From contig JAVTVJ010011209.1 of assembly GCA_034509425.1 (NCBI GenBank), positions 51,800 through 115,799 of the forward strand: a stretch of DNA of 64,000 bases, read 5' to 3'. A model generated the notes under the pieces. That model was not told the DNA's origin and made no database searches. It saw only the letters and a program-made list of their open reading frames with translations. A program made the translations under genes and the position numbers. Positions 48,730 to 59,236 of this stretch are shown here, piece by piece; position 1 is the first letter of the stretch, and each line of letters opens with the position of its first letter. This DNA comes from Eopsaltria australis. Taxonomy: Eukaryota; Chordata; Aves; Passeriformes; Petroicidae.

Positions 48730-49983
48730 CAAGCTGCGTGGCGATCGCGGGATCAGCGGGTAGACGCGGCGCGGGAAGACGCGGAGGGGCCAGCGCGGAA
48801 CGACGCAGCCCCGGCCAGCGCGGAGGGACGCGGAGGCCACTGCGATCAGCTAGAAGTGTTAAACCAGCTGGACGAAGATGGACCGAGAGGTAGTCTTGAA
48901 TTATTAACATGCTTTTTAGAAAAGCGAGGAGTCAGCAAAGAGACCCTAAAGCAGGTAGCAGGATTGGCTACATTGGGGATGGCAAAGGGTTGTTTCGGGG
49001 ACTCTAACAGGATTTTTGACCTGCCAGAATGGCGGACGTATGGTGATCAGTTGTTTGAGGGAATTCTAGACAGCAACAAAGTAGGCGCTGAGCTAGGGAA
49101 GCCCTGGAGGGAGGTAACGACCTGTTTGCAAAGATACCAGGCAGAGAAAAACGTTGCCGCCGTTACCACGGCGAAGCTTGAAGGGAACGCAGAAGGGAGT
49201 GGGGAGACCCCGGGAGGGGAGCGCCCTATACCGGGATTGCTCAGGCTCGGTAACGAGACGCCCAGCCTGCCGGCGGTGCACGGCTCGCCGCCCGAGCACG
49301 GCATTGCCTCGGAGGCGGCCGCTGTTTGCGCGGAGCAATCGGCCGCCCCGGCGCCCGCGCCGCCGGAGCCAGAGGAGGGGTGTCCGCCCCTCCCCTGTGC
49401 ACCGGCCGAACCACAGGAGGAAGATCAGCCGGCTTTGCCCCCCACCCCGGGTGACTGCATCCCTTCTCGCCCGATGCGAGGGGGCAGTGTCCGTTTTCGC
49501 CAGGAGCAGCCACTGGCGCGCCAGCCGCCTGCGCTCCCCCCCTCGCTGGGTGGAGGCTGTGTTCCTTTTCGCGCGGGGGAAGGGAGACGCAGAATTAGCT
49601 GGGCGAAAGTAGAACAGAAAGCTTTGGAAGAGGGAGATGTGAAACTAGCTCAGGACGCTAGAACTTTGAGCCGAGCAGAAGCAGCGTTTCCAGTGCTCTT
49701 TGAGTCCCTGCAGGATGATAGGGTATCCGCACCTATCACAGCTGGGGTGCCGCGGTGGATGCAAGGGGCACTGTTACGCCAGTGTGTTTTAGAAAATTGT
49801 AATCAGCAGACGCTCCCCGCAGACGCCTCCATTAAGGTCATGTTAGAAAGGATGAGCCGAGTGCCGGTGGGAATGCAGGCATTTATAGCAGAAATAGTCA
49901 CCGCCATGGGAGACAAAAGAGGTGAAATGATAGCCCCTGCCAGACGCCGGCCCTTAGCGCAGAGGCGGGAGGGTCGCGCCTAG
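48730..49983 (+). pseudogene. gag: ERV-3 Gag-like reading frame without an early ATG
   Basis: Open from just after a TGA (48727-48729) to TAG (49981-49983). The first in-frame ATG is at 48979, after the well-structured N-terminal part (LEVLNQLDEDGPRGSLELL), so either a non-AUG start is used or the start was lost. An earlier in-frame ATG at 48547 is cut off by stops. Matrix-like residues are followed by a long Pro/Ala/Glu-rich linker and a C-terminal piece with capsid character (LSRAEAAFPVLFESLQDD, ending AMGDKRGEMIAPARRR). No major homology region or zinc knuckle remains. Position after a tRNA-Trp primer site suggests alpharetrovirus-like Gag, but the assignment is mainly contextual. Confidence 0.6.
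48761..48838 (+). repeat. GC-rich imperfect tandem repeat in ERV-3 leader/gag start
   Basis: Repeated gccagcgcgga and gacgcgga units in about three imperfect copies. They lie in the open frame that leads into the gag-like sequence. Confidence 0.55.
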
Positions 49984-50028
49984 GCAGAGAACCTCGGTGC
50001 TTCAGGGTCCAGGAAGAGGACGGAAGGG

Positions 50029-50142
50029 ATGGAGATAGATGAAGGACAGCTGACAGTCCAGGACCTCTTCCAATTTATCATCTCTGTGAGAGAATTGAAC
50101 TGTGATAATTCCGCTATTCGGAATCTCCTAAAATGGACTTGA
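50029..50142 (+). pseudogene. Short ERV-3 internal frame, unidentified
   Basis: 38 codons from ATG (MEIDEGQLTVQDLFQFI), followed by frames interrupted by stops to about 50520 (a Pro-rich stretch ending EQSLQLLTIMAD). Probably remnants of the Gag-Pol region; no family recognised. Confidence 0.3.
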
Positions 50143-50941
50143 GACTGTAGATTAACCCTGAGAGCGAGAGTGGCCTTTCAAATACCCGGCTGAGAGACAA
50201 TTAAAAAGGGCGCTGTGAGACGTCTTCAGTGATAACCGGACAGCCGCCCCCGAGACTGTGAAAACAGCTTTGCAATCGGACTCGCTTCTACAATCCGTCA
50301 GGGAAAAAGGGACAGAAAAGTGATGAAAGTGATGTACTGGAAAAATTTCTACATGTTTAAAAGGTTAGAGAGCTCGACCCGCGAGCCTCCGACGGCGCCC
50401 CCCCCCATGCCACATCCCCCAGAATTGGGGGGAGATGGCCAGAAGGAGCAAATTGCTGCCTGGGAACAGTGGCTGGACATCAGAGAACAGAGCCTCCAGC
50501 TCCTGACCATCATGGCTGACTGAATCCTTCTCGCTTTTCTGTTTATTCATCTCTATCTGAATCCGAGGAAGTTACTGCTCCTCAAAGTCGTTGAGAACTT
50601 TCAGGACCTCTCCTTTTTTCTTCTTTAGCTGCAGATGCATCTCCTTGAACACTGCTTCCAGAGTTCCAGGGAAAGGTGTCCGCCCGCCCCCCCTCGCAGC
50701 AGTTTCGGATTTCTCCTTGCAGCGGTTTCGGATTTCTCCTCGCGGCCGCTGCAGCCCGCGGCGGCTCCTGCCCTCGCCTCCACCGGCATCTCAGTGCGCC
50801 GGGGGTGAGAGGCTGGGGAGCAGGCAGCGGTGGTGACACGAAAGTCAAGCCCTGGGTGCACTTTTAAGGGGTCGTTTTTTTTTCTGCAAGTATCAAAGAC
50901 TGTTCATATTGTCTCGTATACTTGCTGCTGACTTTACTGGT

Positions 50942-51013
50942 GGAATTTGTGTTAACAAGAAGAAATCTGGGAAATCTAGGTTGCTACAAGACTTGCACTT
51001 AGTGCAAAAAGAA
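50942..51013 (+). pseudogene. pol: ERV-3 reverse transcriptase stub
   Basis: Encodes CVNKKKSGKSRLLQDLHLVQ, the fingers-region motif of retroviral RT (K-K-x-S-G-x-x-R-L-L-x-D-L). No palm motif (xxDD), RNase H or integrase follows. It marks where pol was lost. Confidence 0.6.
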
Positions 51014-52713
51014 AAAGGGGGAGAAAGGGAGGACGGAGAGAGTGAGAGTGCTGGAGTGACTGTTTACAAGCATCCAGCACACAGCAACAATTCAGCAAAA
51101 ACAAAGGATTGAAAACGTGGCAGAACTGATCCAGAGGGGACGCAGCAGAATTGTACACCTAACAGGCCGGTGCCAAAGCGCAGCCGGGGCTGAGCAGAAT
51201 AAGGAAGTTTGGGCGAAATGTAAACTGATTAATAAGCTAGAAGAAACATTTGAATAAATAACATGTGCAAACTTGTAGACTACATATTAAGAAATGTTTA
51301 AGTTAGATTTTCCTTGAAAGACTCTTGAAAGTTAAAGTTAAGTAGTGTATCTTTTATCAAAAAAAAAAAAAAGTAAGACAAGAAGATTGCTTGTTGGAGC
51401 AAAACTGAACAGTTTGTTTCTTATGGTGATAGTATTGGAATAAGATTTCAAATATTTCTGTCGTGATTTTTTCATTCTGCAAAATCCTGCATGTTTTAGA
51501 GTGGTAACTCTGAGTAGCAGAATTTGTCAGGAAATGTATACCTTTGTATTGTTTGTTAATTAATGATGGGAATTATCTTGCTAGATAGAAATGAATACCT
51601 GGAATTATAATCTGTTCTTACTGTTTTTCCTGTTTTACTTTGTTTCAATGAGTGTTTGAGTTTTATACCTACAGCTGAACTTAGAAGTACAGTGATCTCG
51701 GAGAAGATGGAGCAAAGAAAGGATGGATCTGTGTGCTTGCAGCTTGCAACACTGTTTTCAAACATATCCCAAGCGATCACCCCTGGTGTATTAGTACTTA
51801 TAAATATATTGTTAAAGTTTAAATGCTATTAGGTTTGTTAAGTTCTGTTACAGTTAAGTATTACAACTAGATTTTATAAGAGTTAACTACAACTATACAT
51901 AGCTATGTGTGTTATAGCAAGGATTAGGTTCTGTTAAGATTACGTACGTAAACTCATGCATATGCAATCTTTTAATTATCATGTTCATGGTACCATGGTC
52001 TTTTTAGTCAAAAGTGTTTGGCAAAGTCTGTTATTTTACAGTCTGCACAACCTGTGTTATGTTTGTGTAACTGTCTCTATTATTTGCTCAGATTTAAGTA
52101 ACCTTCTTAGTTGTTGTTTCTAACAGTTTTCTCATAAGATCTGTGCTAGGGAAATCCCTCCAGTTGGAGTCCTGGCCCTGGCCAAGCCTTGACTCTCCCT
52201 GGTCGGACATCTACCAATGGACCCAGGTGTTTCTGCATCCAAATCATACTTAAGTCGGGTTTGACTTAATAATTGGAATTTATATCAGCTGGATCCTTTT
52301 TGGGGTGGACTTGGAGACCCTATCCAGAAGGGCTTTCCATGTCTTCACTGAAACAAGGCAGCTGTTGCAGACCCTGGATGTTAGCATTGTATTCTAGACT
52401 TCAGTAAGGTATTAACCTAATTGACAGCCTTCAGAGACGAAGCAATTGAGACTAATTCACAAGATCACCTTAGAATGTTTCGCACATAGGTGTTGGAAGT
52501 ATTCTTATGTCTAGTTATGTGTGTTTCTTACTGCGCTACCTCTGACAAATGGCTGGTAATGCCATAAACAAACTCATACTGATTAAAACAGAAAGGGGAA
52601 TTGTAAGGTTGCATGTATGTGTGTTAAATCACGAAAAAAAATACAGATAATAGTACACTTAAAGTACGCTTTTAAGAGACTGGTTAACAAGCTTAAGTTT
52701 TAAAGACTGATTA
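51014..52713 (+). other. ERV-3 internal region of unknown origin
   Basis: About 1.7 kb with no open frame that I recognise. Part (51790-51930) is AT-rich with gttaagt-like repeats similar to those at 54150-54400. Confidence 0.45.
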
Positions 52714-52871
52714 GTGAACTTTGTAAAAATGGAATTGATAGTTTTAGTAATTATTATAATCATAAGTGTATTATTGCCATATGTAGTTAAGTATTTGATG
52801 AATACAGTAGAAAAAAAAAAAACAAAAAGTGTAAACCAGGCTTGGATTGCTCAAAGAAAAGAAGGGGGATA
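52714..52871 (+). pseudogene. Duplicated env-tail segment and polypurine tract
   Basis: Encodes a short hydrophobic helix (LIVLVIIIIISVLLPYVV) and a basic tail. The sequence then matches the region before the final LTR (shared ggattgctcaaagaaaagaa and gggggata). It reads like the 3' end of a second ERV copy. Confidence 0.55.
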
Positions 52872-52920
52872 TGTTGGGAAATGGCCATCTCTAAGTGAGC
52901 AATCCAGGCCCCTCAGATGA
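52872..52920 (+). repeat. Truncated internal LTR start
   Basis: tgttgggaaatggccat then taagtgagcaatccaggc matches the first about 65 nt of the ERV-3 LTR with an internal deletion of about 24 nt. It follows a complete polypurine tract. Confidence 0.75.
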
Positions 52921-53012
52921 AAGCAAGGCCGGAGAAGCTCATGGTACCTTTCACCAAAATGCGAAGGGACTTTTTCGCCAGTTTAGGATGACAATGCGGG
53001 AAGCGGGGGGCG

Positions 53013-53993
53013 TTGTGGGGGCCTGCCCCGGCTGTAGCTGCCATGGCCCAGGGCTGGGGCTTGGTGTGGGTCCCCGGGGCTTGGGCCCGTGTGAACTCTA
53101 GCCTTTCAGTGTATAGAGACACTCGTGTATGGTGCAATTATACCTCCCCCAACATTTCCCATTCTACTAATCAACCCTTGAAATTACCTAGTGTCATGTT
53201 TTTCATTTGTGGAGATCGAGCCTGGCCAGGTATCCCCTCCAAAATAAAAGGGGGACCCTGTTCTCTTGGAAGGCTGACATTGCTGACCCCTAACACCTCG
53301 ATGATTCTTAATAAGCTTCGACATCACCATCTCAGGCATTTGAAACACTTTGTACACGGCTTTGCTGCTGATTGCAAATCTAATGTCGAGTTTTGGTCGC
53401 CTGCTGCTATTATTGCAGCCTCCTTCCTTGCTCCAGGAGTGGCCTCAGCTGGGGCCTTGGCCCAATTGAACAAACTAGGTTGTTGGCTCTCCAAACAAAC
53501 AAATGCTACATCTAAAGCAATTTCAGATTTGTTGCTTGATGTGGATTCGGTGAGACACGCCACGTTGCAAAATAGAGCCGCAATAGACTTTTTGTTGTTG
53601 GCACAAGGACATGGGTGTGAAGAATTTGAGGGAATGTGTTGCATGAATCTCTCTGATCATTCTAATTCAATACATGCACAATTAAAAACTTTGACTCAGC
53701 TCACCCAGCAATTGCAAGTGAGCAATGACTTAGGAATAGCTAAATGGTTGTCCTCATTGGGCATCACAGGTCGGATCCAAACATTGTTATTCGAAAGCCT
53801 TCGATTGTGTGTTGTTGTTATTGTGTTTATAGTAATTGTTAGAGTTGTGTATAGCTGTTTAATGAAACAAGTAACCAAAGTGACCCACAATGTTTTGCTC
53901 GCAAAAGAGGAACAAGGAGGAATTGTTGAAAAATGGCTCCATGACCAGGGCCATGGGTCGCTAGAGGGCTTGTGCAAAGAAGACCCAGTTTAA
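53013..53993 (+). CDS. env: ERV-3 env: intact frame with truncated surface subunit
   Basis: 326 codons without a stop. The first about 25 residues are hydrophobic and could act as a signal peptide (Met at 53013 or 53043). The surface part keeps only its C-terminal end (FICGDRAWPGIP, GGPCSLGRL). The basic furin-type site found in ERV-1 env is replaced by a His-rich stretch (LRHHHLRHLKHF). The transmembrane subunit is complete: a small-residue fusion-peptide-like stretch, LQNRAAIDFLLL, CX6CC (GCEEFEGMCC), a membrane span (LCVVVIVFIVIVRVV) and a tail. Clearly homologous to ERV-1 env. Receptor binding is unlikely without most of SU, so any retained role would rest on the TM part. Confidence 0.82.
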   Translation: MWGPAPAVAAMAQGWGLVWVPGAWARVNSSLSVYRDTRVWCNYTSPNISHSTNQPLKLPSVMFFICGDRAWPGIPSKIKGGPCSLGRLTLLTPNTSMILNKLRHHHLRHLKHFVHGFAADCKSNVEFWSPAAIIAASFLAPGVASAGALAQLNKLGCWLSKQTNATSKAISDLLLDVDSVRHATLQNRAAIDFLLLAQGHGCEEFEGMCCMNLSDHSNSIHAQLKTLTQLTQQLQVSNDLGIAKWLSSLGITGRIQTLLFESLRLCVVVIVFIVIVRVVYSCLMKQVTKVTHNVLLAKEEQGGIVEKWLHDQGHGSLEGLCKEDPV

Positions 53994-54149
53994 CTGGGGA
54001 AAAGACTGAAGTAGATAATAAGAGTAACATTGCCTTTAAGAAATTGATTGACTGATATAAGTTTTAAAATAGATGATAAATGAAGTTTATAAAGATAAGA
54101 TTGATAGTTTTAATAGTTATTACAATCGTAAGAGTACAAGTGCCATAAG

Positions 54150-54400
54150 TTCAGTTGAGTTTAAGTGTTGCTAAATTTAAGTGATGTTAGGTTAAAGTCT
54201 ATTGACTTTAAATTCTGTTAAGCTCTCTTAAGGTTAGGTTCTGTTAAATTTAAGTTCTGCTAAATATAAGTGTTAAGTTCAAGTGAAGTTTAAGTGATTG
54301 TAGGTAAGTGTTAAGGACTGTTAAGGTTAAGTGCTGTTAAGTTTCATTTCTGTTAAGTTTAAGTGTCAATAATTTTATAGTGTTAAGTATTTGATAAGTA
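54150..54400 (+). repeat. AT-rich degenerate tandem repeat
   Basis: Repeats of a variable 10-20-nt unit such as gttaagtttaagtg and tctgttaa, at least a dozen imperfect copies between env and the final polypurine tract. Confidence 0.7.
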
Positions 54401-54433
54401 ATAGAAAAAGTGTAAACATGGTCTGGATTGCTC

Positions 54434-54450
54434 AAAGAAAAGAAGGGGGA
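54434..54450 (+). other. ERV-3 polypurine tract
   Basis: aaagaaaagaaggggga, two bases before the 3' LTR. Confidence 0.75.
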
Positions 54451-54452
54451 TA

Positions 54453-54813
54453 TGTTGGGAAATGGCCATTTCTGGCTGCACAGACATAAGGTATAAGTGA
54501 GCAATCCAGGCTCCATAGACAAGTGTTAGGCCTCTGCTCAAGGCTGTTCTCAAAACAACTGTGGGAAAGGGAGACATGAGAGCTGTAAACAAGGTGCAGG
54601 TGTCCAAAGATTAACTCGGCAGAAGAAACTGTTATTGTAGCCTTCTGATAATAATGTAGTGCTCTAATTAGAGAAAGATCCCGTGTGAAACTTCTGTAAG
54701 TAAATAATATTTTGAGCACGTAAAGGAGTATAAGTACGTGCAATGTCTGACAATAAACGAGCTTGATTTATGATTCACATTGAATCTACGTCTTGCTTCT
54801 CTCGCCACCAACA
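54453..54813 (+). repeat. ERV-3 3' LTR
   Basis: Begins tgttgggaaatggcc, has AATAAA (gacaataaacgagc), and ends ccaccaaca, followed by the gggaac duplication. Confidence 0.9.
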
Positions 54814-54819
54814 GGGAAC

Positions 54820-56239
54820 TGGTGAGAACAGGAAGAGAAGAATGCAGGCAGTTAAACACAGGTACAGAGCTTGTCCTGGCCAGGTGCCTCTACCCTGCTG
54901 CAATGCCAGAAATGTCACTGTTAGAAGGTGGCACTGCCCAGACAGAGGGGAGTCATACCCGAAGTCCTTTCTTCTGCAATAGCTTGCTCTGGACAGCAAA
55001 ATCTTAATGATGAAAGAGTTATTTTATAACTTTTCATGTTGTATGAGAGGCGAATGAAGCCACAGAAGGTGATCATGGAGAGGGTGTATAATGTAAGGGA
55101 GGGAATTACCATGGAATGGTTTGGGTTGGAAGGGGCCTTAAAGAACATCCAGTTCCATCTGTCAGGATTGAGATTGCACATTCTAACCCAGTTCTGGTAT
55201 TTCTGTGATCTTAAAAGTTGATCAGTTTATTACATCTGTACCTCGTTTTCCCCTCATTAAAGTTTAATTTATGCTTGTGTAGTATTTTGAGCATTAGTCT
55301 TTCATGCCTCATTTGCTGTTATGTTTTGCCAGTGCTATACCCAAAAATACAGAGCTATTCCCTGGTACTCACACCAGGTCAGCTGTGTAAAGAGATGCCT
55401 GTCCTCTTCTTGTATCTTTGCCTCATGGAGCTCTCAGACCATCAGTGCTGCATAAAAATAAATTTATTACTTCATACTATATCCTGGATGTGGTAGAAGT
55501 CAGTAGCAACCACAGGACTGTTGTCCTGTGGGACCACAGAATTAGAAGAATATATTATTATTATTATGTATAAAGACAAACAACTTTATTTCTGGTTGCA
55601 TAAGTTGAAGGGCTTGACTTTATGATAAAATAGCATTTAAACACTAAGGTGTAATCTTACCTCAACATTTAGAAGCAAGTTCTTTTGAAGATTATTTCTT
55701 GGAGGTTAGGCCAGATTCTGGGTAAAGAATGGTGGTTCATAGTTCTTTATTTCCATTCCCACTTCTGTCAGAATAACCTGCAAAGGGAGGAGAACCATGT
55801 TCTCACCCTTTATAATAAAGGCTCCAAAAGAGAAAAGCCATGGAAATGAGTCAACTTAGGATGTGAAGTCAGTGTTGCAAGCTCTGCCAAGTGCAGCTTG
55901 GAGAAGATGAGACAGCTTGAACAAGCAAAACTTCCTCTGGGCACACACTTTCTACATGACATTTTTTTAATTGGGAAATGGACTGTGGACTTCAGTATGT
56001 GATGCTCACTTCTGGTCTCATTGGCCAGTTTCTCTGCTTTCAGAACAGACACAGAGAGTATTTTCAACCAGCCCTGTGCAGGGCTGAGAAAAGGTGGAGA
56101 AATGTTCTCTGCTACAGTAATTGTCAATACCCATAGGAAAAAAAGTCACTGAACAAAACAAGGTTATTGTGCCATGTTTGTGACACAGACATAGAAATAT
56201 GAAGTATCTAGTATCAAATATTTTATGTAACATAGAAAA
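54820..56239. other. Intergenic spacer with a small CR1 tail
   Basis: A short antisense CR1 end (ggtttgggttggaaggggcc) lies at about 55113-55165. Otherwise nothing recognised. Confidence 0.5.
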
Positions 56240-56282
56240 ACCCCTGTCATGGAGTAATTACAGTTAAAAATTCCTAGTGTAG

Positions 56283-56739
56283 TGATGCCTTTTTCTGGTC
56301 TTAGGAAATAAAGGCTCAGACACAGTGAAAGGGTTGGGGGTTGTTTACCTTGGTATTTTAATAGGATCCCGTTCGATGGCTTCTGCTGTCCAGGTAGAAC
56401 ACGCCGCAAAAGCCCCTTCCCCCCAATCCAGTATACAATTAAAGACTCTACACATTAGCATATCTACCAGGAGGGCCCAATAAGGGGCCTGGGTGGGCTA
56501 ACTTCTAGTTTACAAAATCTATTCTACTAGGAGACCTTGAGGGCTCACGAAAACAGGGTGTTTGGTCTCTATCTCTACGTGGCTTCAGGGGTGTTTAGTC
56601 TACCGGCCTCCTAAACACCATGAAACCAGGCTAAACTATCACCTAAAGCATCACAAGTATGCATGCTAATACTTGTGAATATAGGGAACAGGGTACGACA
56701 TATTCAGGAGAAAAAGCAGAAAAAATCCCTCAGGCATCA
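56283..56739. repeat. Solo LTR (457 bp) with TGATGCC/GGCATCA ends, nested
   Basis: Perfect 7-bp inverted ends and 4-bp duplications gtag (56279-56282 and 56740-56743). A 4-bp duplication is typical of class I (gamma-like) elements. AATAAA near 56306 suggests plus orientation, but this is uncertain. Confidence 0.85.
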
Positions 56740-58347
56740 GTAGAAAGAGGAGGTGGAGTCGGAAATGAGGTAGCCGGTACGACAAATCCCGCCTACAAAA
56801 AACTCATAAAACCAGGAGAATACCTGAAGAAGCTCTCTTTTAGGTTTCCAGTTCGCTGAGGAAAGACGTCGCCCTCTCCCTCTCTGCGCCAGCTGGGTAA
56901 GGTCTCCTCAGACCACGTTGGCCTGAGCCTCCCAACCAGCATGGTGTGGAGGGGGAGGGGAGAGGGAACCCAAGCCGGTCTTGTTTCTCATGGCAGCTCC
57001 ATGCGAAAGGGAGCCAGATCGACTCTGCTCGGCTCTGTCTAAGCCAAGAGAGACTTCATTCTGCTGACCCTGGCCAAGGAACTTTACCAGCTCCATTTTG
57101 CCTAGCCTGGGCCAGGCTGGTCCCCTCCCCTCCGTGGCACAGCCTGGCAGGAAGAGGGTTTGGGGTCGGGCCCTGTAGGGCTCAGGAGCACCCCGCCGGC
57201 TGGATCCGCAGCGTGGCTCGGCACGGGAGAGAGAGGGGGCTCGGACTGGGCCCCTCCAAACGCAAAATTCTGCCGACTCCTTGCAACTCTGTGCGGGAGG
57301 GAGAAAAGGCTCGGGCTAAGCCCCTCCATCAGGTTGGACGCAGCTCCCACCGGATGGCCCCACGCGCGGTCCGGCACAGAAAGGGGCTTGAACCAGTCCC
57401 CCTGCAGCAACGGGCGTGGCCCCCGCCAGGCAAAAACGCAGCTCGGATGGGAGGCGACATGAACAAACTCCTTTCCTTCAGTTCAGGCACAGACTTACAA
57501 CACTCAAACCAGGCGGACGCAAGTCATGTGATCATCGCCCAGACAAAAGACAAATTAACTGTTTCTTTCTAATATCAGAATGGGACTTTGGGGGCATTCA
57601 TTAATTCCCCCACACACAGAAAGAGCACAGGAATGAAGGCACCTACAAAAGGTACAACATAGAGACTTTAAGTTAATGAATGCAACCAAGCTTATTTTCA
57701 AAGAAGGAAGAGATGAGGAATCCTTTAATGCTGAAAATTCTTTTGTAAAAACCATGTTGATAAATTTGGCTGTAATATACCCTGTAATATATGTACAACG
57801 GTCTAAAAGGGATGAGAAAAGGGGAATGTGATGTTCTAGGTTGTAAGCAGTGGACTGAGACTTTTGTGTATAAGACTTTTTCCTTGCCCTGGGAAACAGT
57901 AGAAGAAGACTTGTGTTGCCGATAATGAAGAAAGGAGATGTCATTGCCACTGTAATAGAAGCGTTCATTCTCAAAAGAACACCTCAATGACCATCATATG
58001 TCCATTGGTAATAGCCCTGGGAAACCTACTGAAAATGGAAAGGGGTCTGGAGAAGCAAATCTTTCCCTTCGGGGGCGGCGGGGGTTGCTTACTGGAAAGC
58101 TAATAACCGTGGAAACTATGTTTCCTATGGGGAGTCAACATGATAAAACAGAAGAAAGCTTCTCTCTCTACATGAATTAAGAAAACTGTTTTGTTCCAGA
58201 GGTGGTGGCTTAACTACAAGTCGAAGTGTTACCTTTTATATGGTCAGTAGGAAAGAAAGGAAAGAGGTGGGGAGGGCAAAAGAGTGTTCTAAAGGGTTTG
58301 GTGTTGATGCCTGATTATTATTCCTATTTTTGTATTCCTTAAAGTAT

Positions 58348-58922
58348 TGTCTTAGGTTACAATGGTATGTATTCTATCACCATCTTCATGGGATGTTGGG
58401 GCCGGGTGGGGCAGTGTTCCTGGCTCATCCCTGATGGCCGCGGGACATGTTCTCTAATGGGCCAGCCGTTAGAGCCAAGTGGGGCACTTTGCTTTGCTCA
58501 TCCCTAATTGCTCTAGTTAATGGGCCATTGAATCCCACTGATAAACTACATCATCCCATTGTGAGATGCTCCGCCCAGAGTGAGGAACCAATGTATCCCG
58601 ATCTGCATATAAACTAGAATTTGAAACACCACAAGTCAGCTTTTCCACTGGATTCCCAGAGGAAGACCAGACCCTTATACACCACCACTGGACCTTCAGA
58701 GGAGAACTACACCTTTCCACAGGATCACTGCTTCAACAGAACCACATCTATCACTCCCAGAGGACTGCAGCCACCTTCTAAGTGGACTACTACCAACACC
58801 CTGACCAACAGGGTGTCAGGTTGTATTCTGACTCTGTCAGTGTTTTTTGTATTATTACATTTTTCTATTAAATTGTAGTTTTGACTTTGAGTCTCTCACT
58901 GTTTTGCTTTCAAACTACCACA
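58348..58922 (+). repeat. Solo LTR 'D' (575 bp), nested
   Basis: Begins tgtcttaggttacaatgg and ends caaactaccaca, with duplications agtat (58343-58347 and 58923-58927). Confidence 0.88.
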
Positions 58923-59236
58923 AGTATAAGCCTGCTTTGCCTACTATTAATACTTATCTCACAGCAAAATCAAATAATTTTGACTACAAAATTAATGTTT
59001 CTACCTAGTTTCAATCCCCAGACCTCAAAACTGCAACACCCCTTAAAATCTAGCAGTGTTAAATCATTCAAGCACTCTGCATGGAGCAGCACACAATGAT
59101 ATCTCATTTCTCAGAGGAGCCATGGTAGGTACTGGCATGTTCCTGATGGCTGTTGTGGTTCACAGCTTCTAAATCTTCACTCCAGTCACTGGGAATGCAG
59201 CAAAAAATACCATGATAGAAAAGGCACCAACCTTGT

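Larger units (their letters stand above)
48190..54813 (+). mobile_element. ERV-3: young, internally deleted provirus with gag-like frame and env but no pol
   Basis: LTRs 48190-48545 and 54453-54813 with 6-bp duplications gggaac (48184-48189 and 54814-54819). A tRNA-Trp primer site suggests an alpharetrovirus-like backbone. Inside are a gag-like frame without ATG, a short RT stub, about 1.7 kb of unassigned sequence, a second polypurine tract with a truncated LTR start (52872), an SU-truncated env, an AT-rich repeat and the final polypurine tract. The LTRs differ by one substitution, a small indel and the terminal bases. An element lacking protease, RT and integrase must have been copied by enzymes from another virus. 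Confidence 0.9.
56245..59035 (+). repeat. Family-A LTR carrying two nested LTRs
   Basis: Begins tgtcatggagtaattac and ends cctcaaaactgca, colinear with 41767-44450 once the two insertions (56283-56739 and 58348-58922) are removed. The flanks acccc and acacc differ at one base, a decayed target duplication. Confidence 0.85.

Noticed and set aside
48528..48893. Arg/Gly-rich 121-codon plus-strand frame at the start of ERV-3
   Set aside because: It begins in the LTR end and reads through the primer site and GC-rich leader repeats. Its composition follows the base composition.
49154..49612. Long overlapping frames on both strands inside the ERV-3 gag-like region
   Set aside because: Shadows of GC-rich coding sequence in other frames, with no recognisable motif.
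50530..52700. Captured host gene inside ERV-3
   Set aside because: No long open frame or recognisable host protein. The only identifiable piece is an RT stub.
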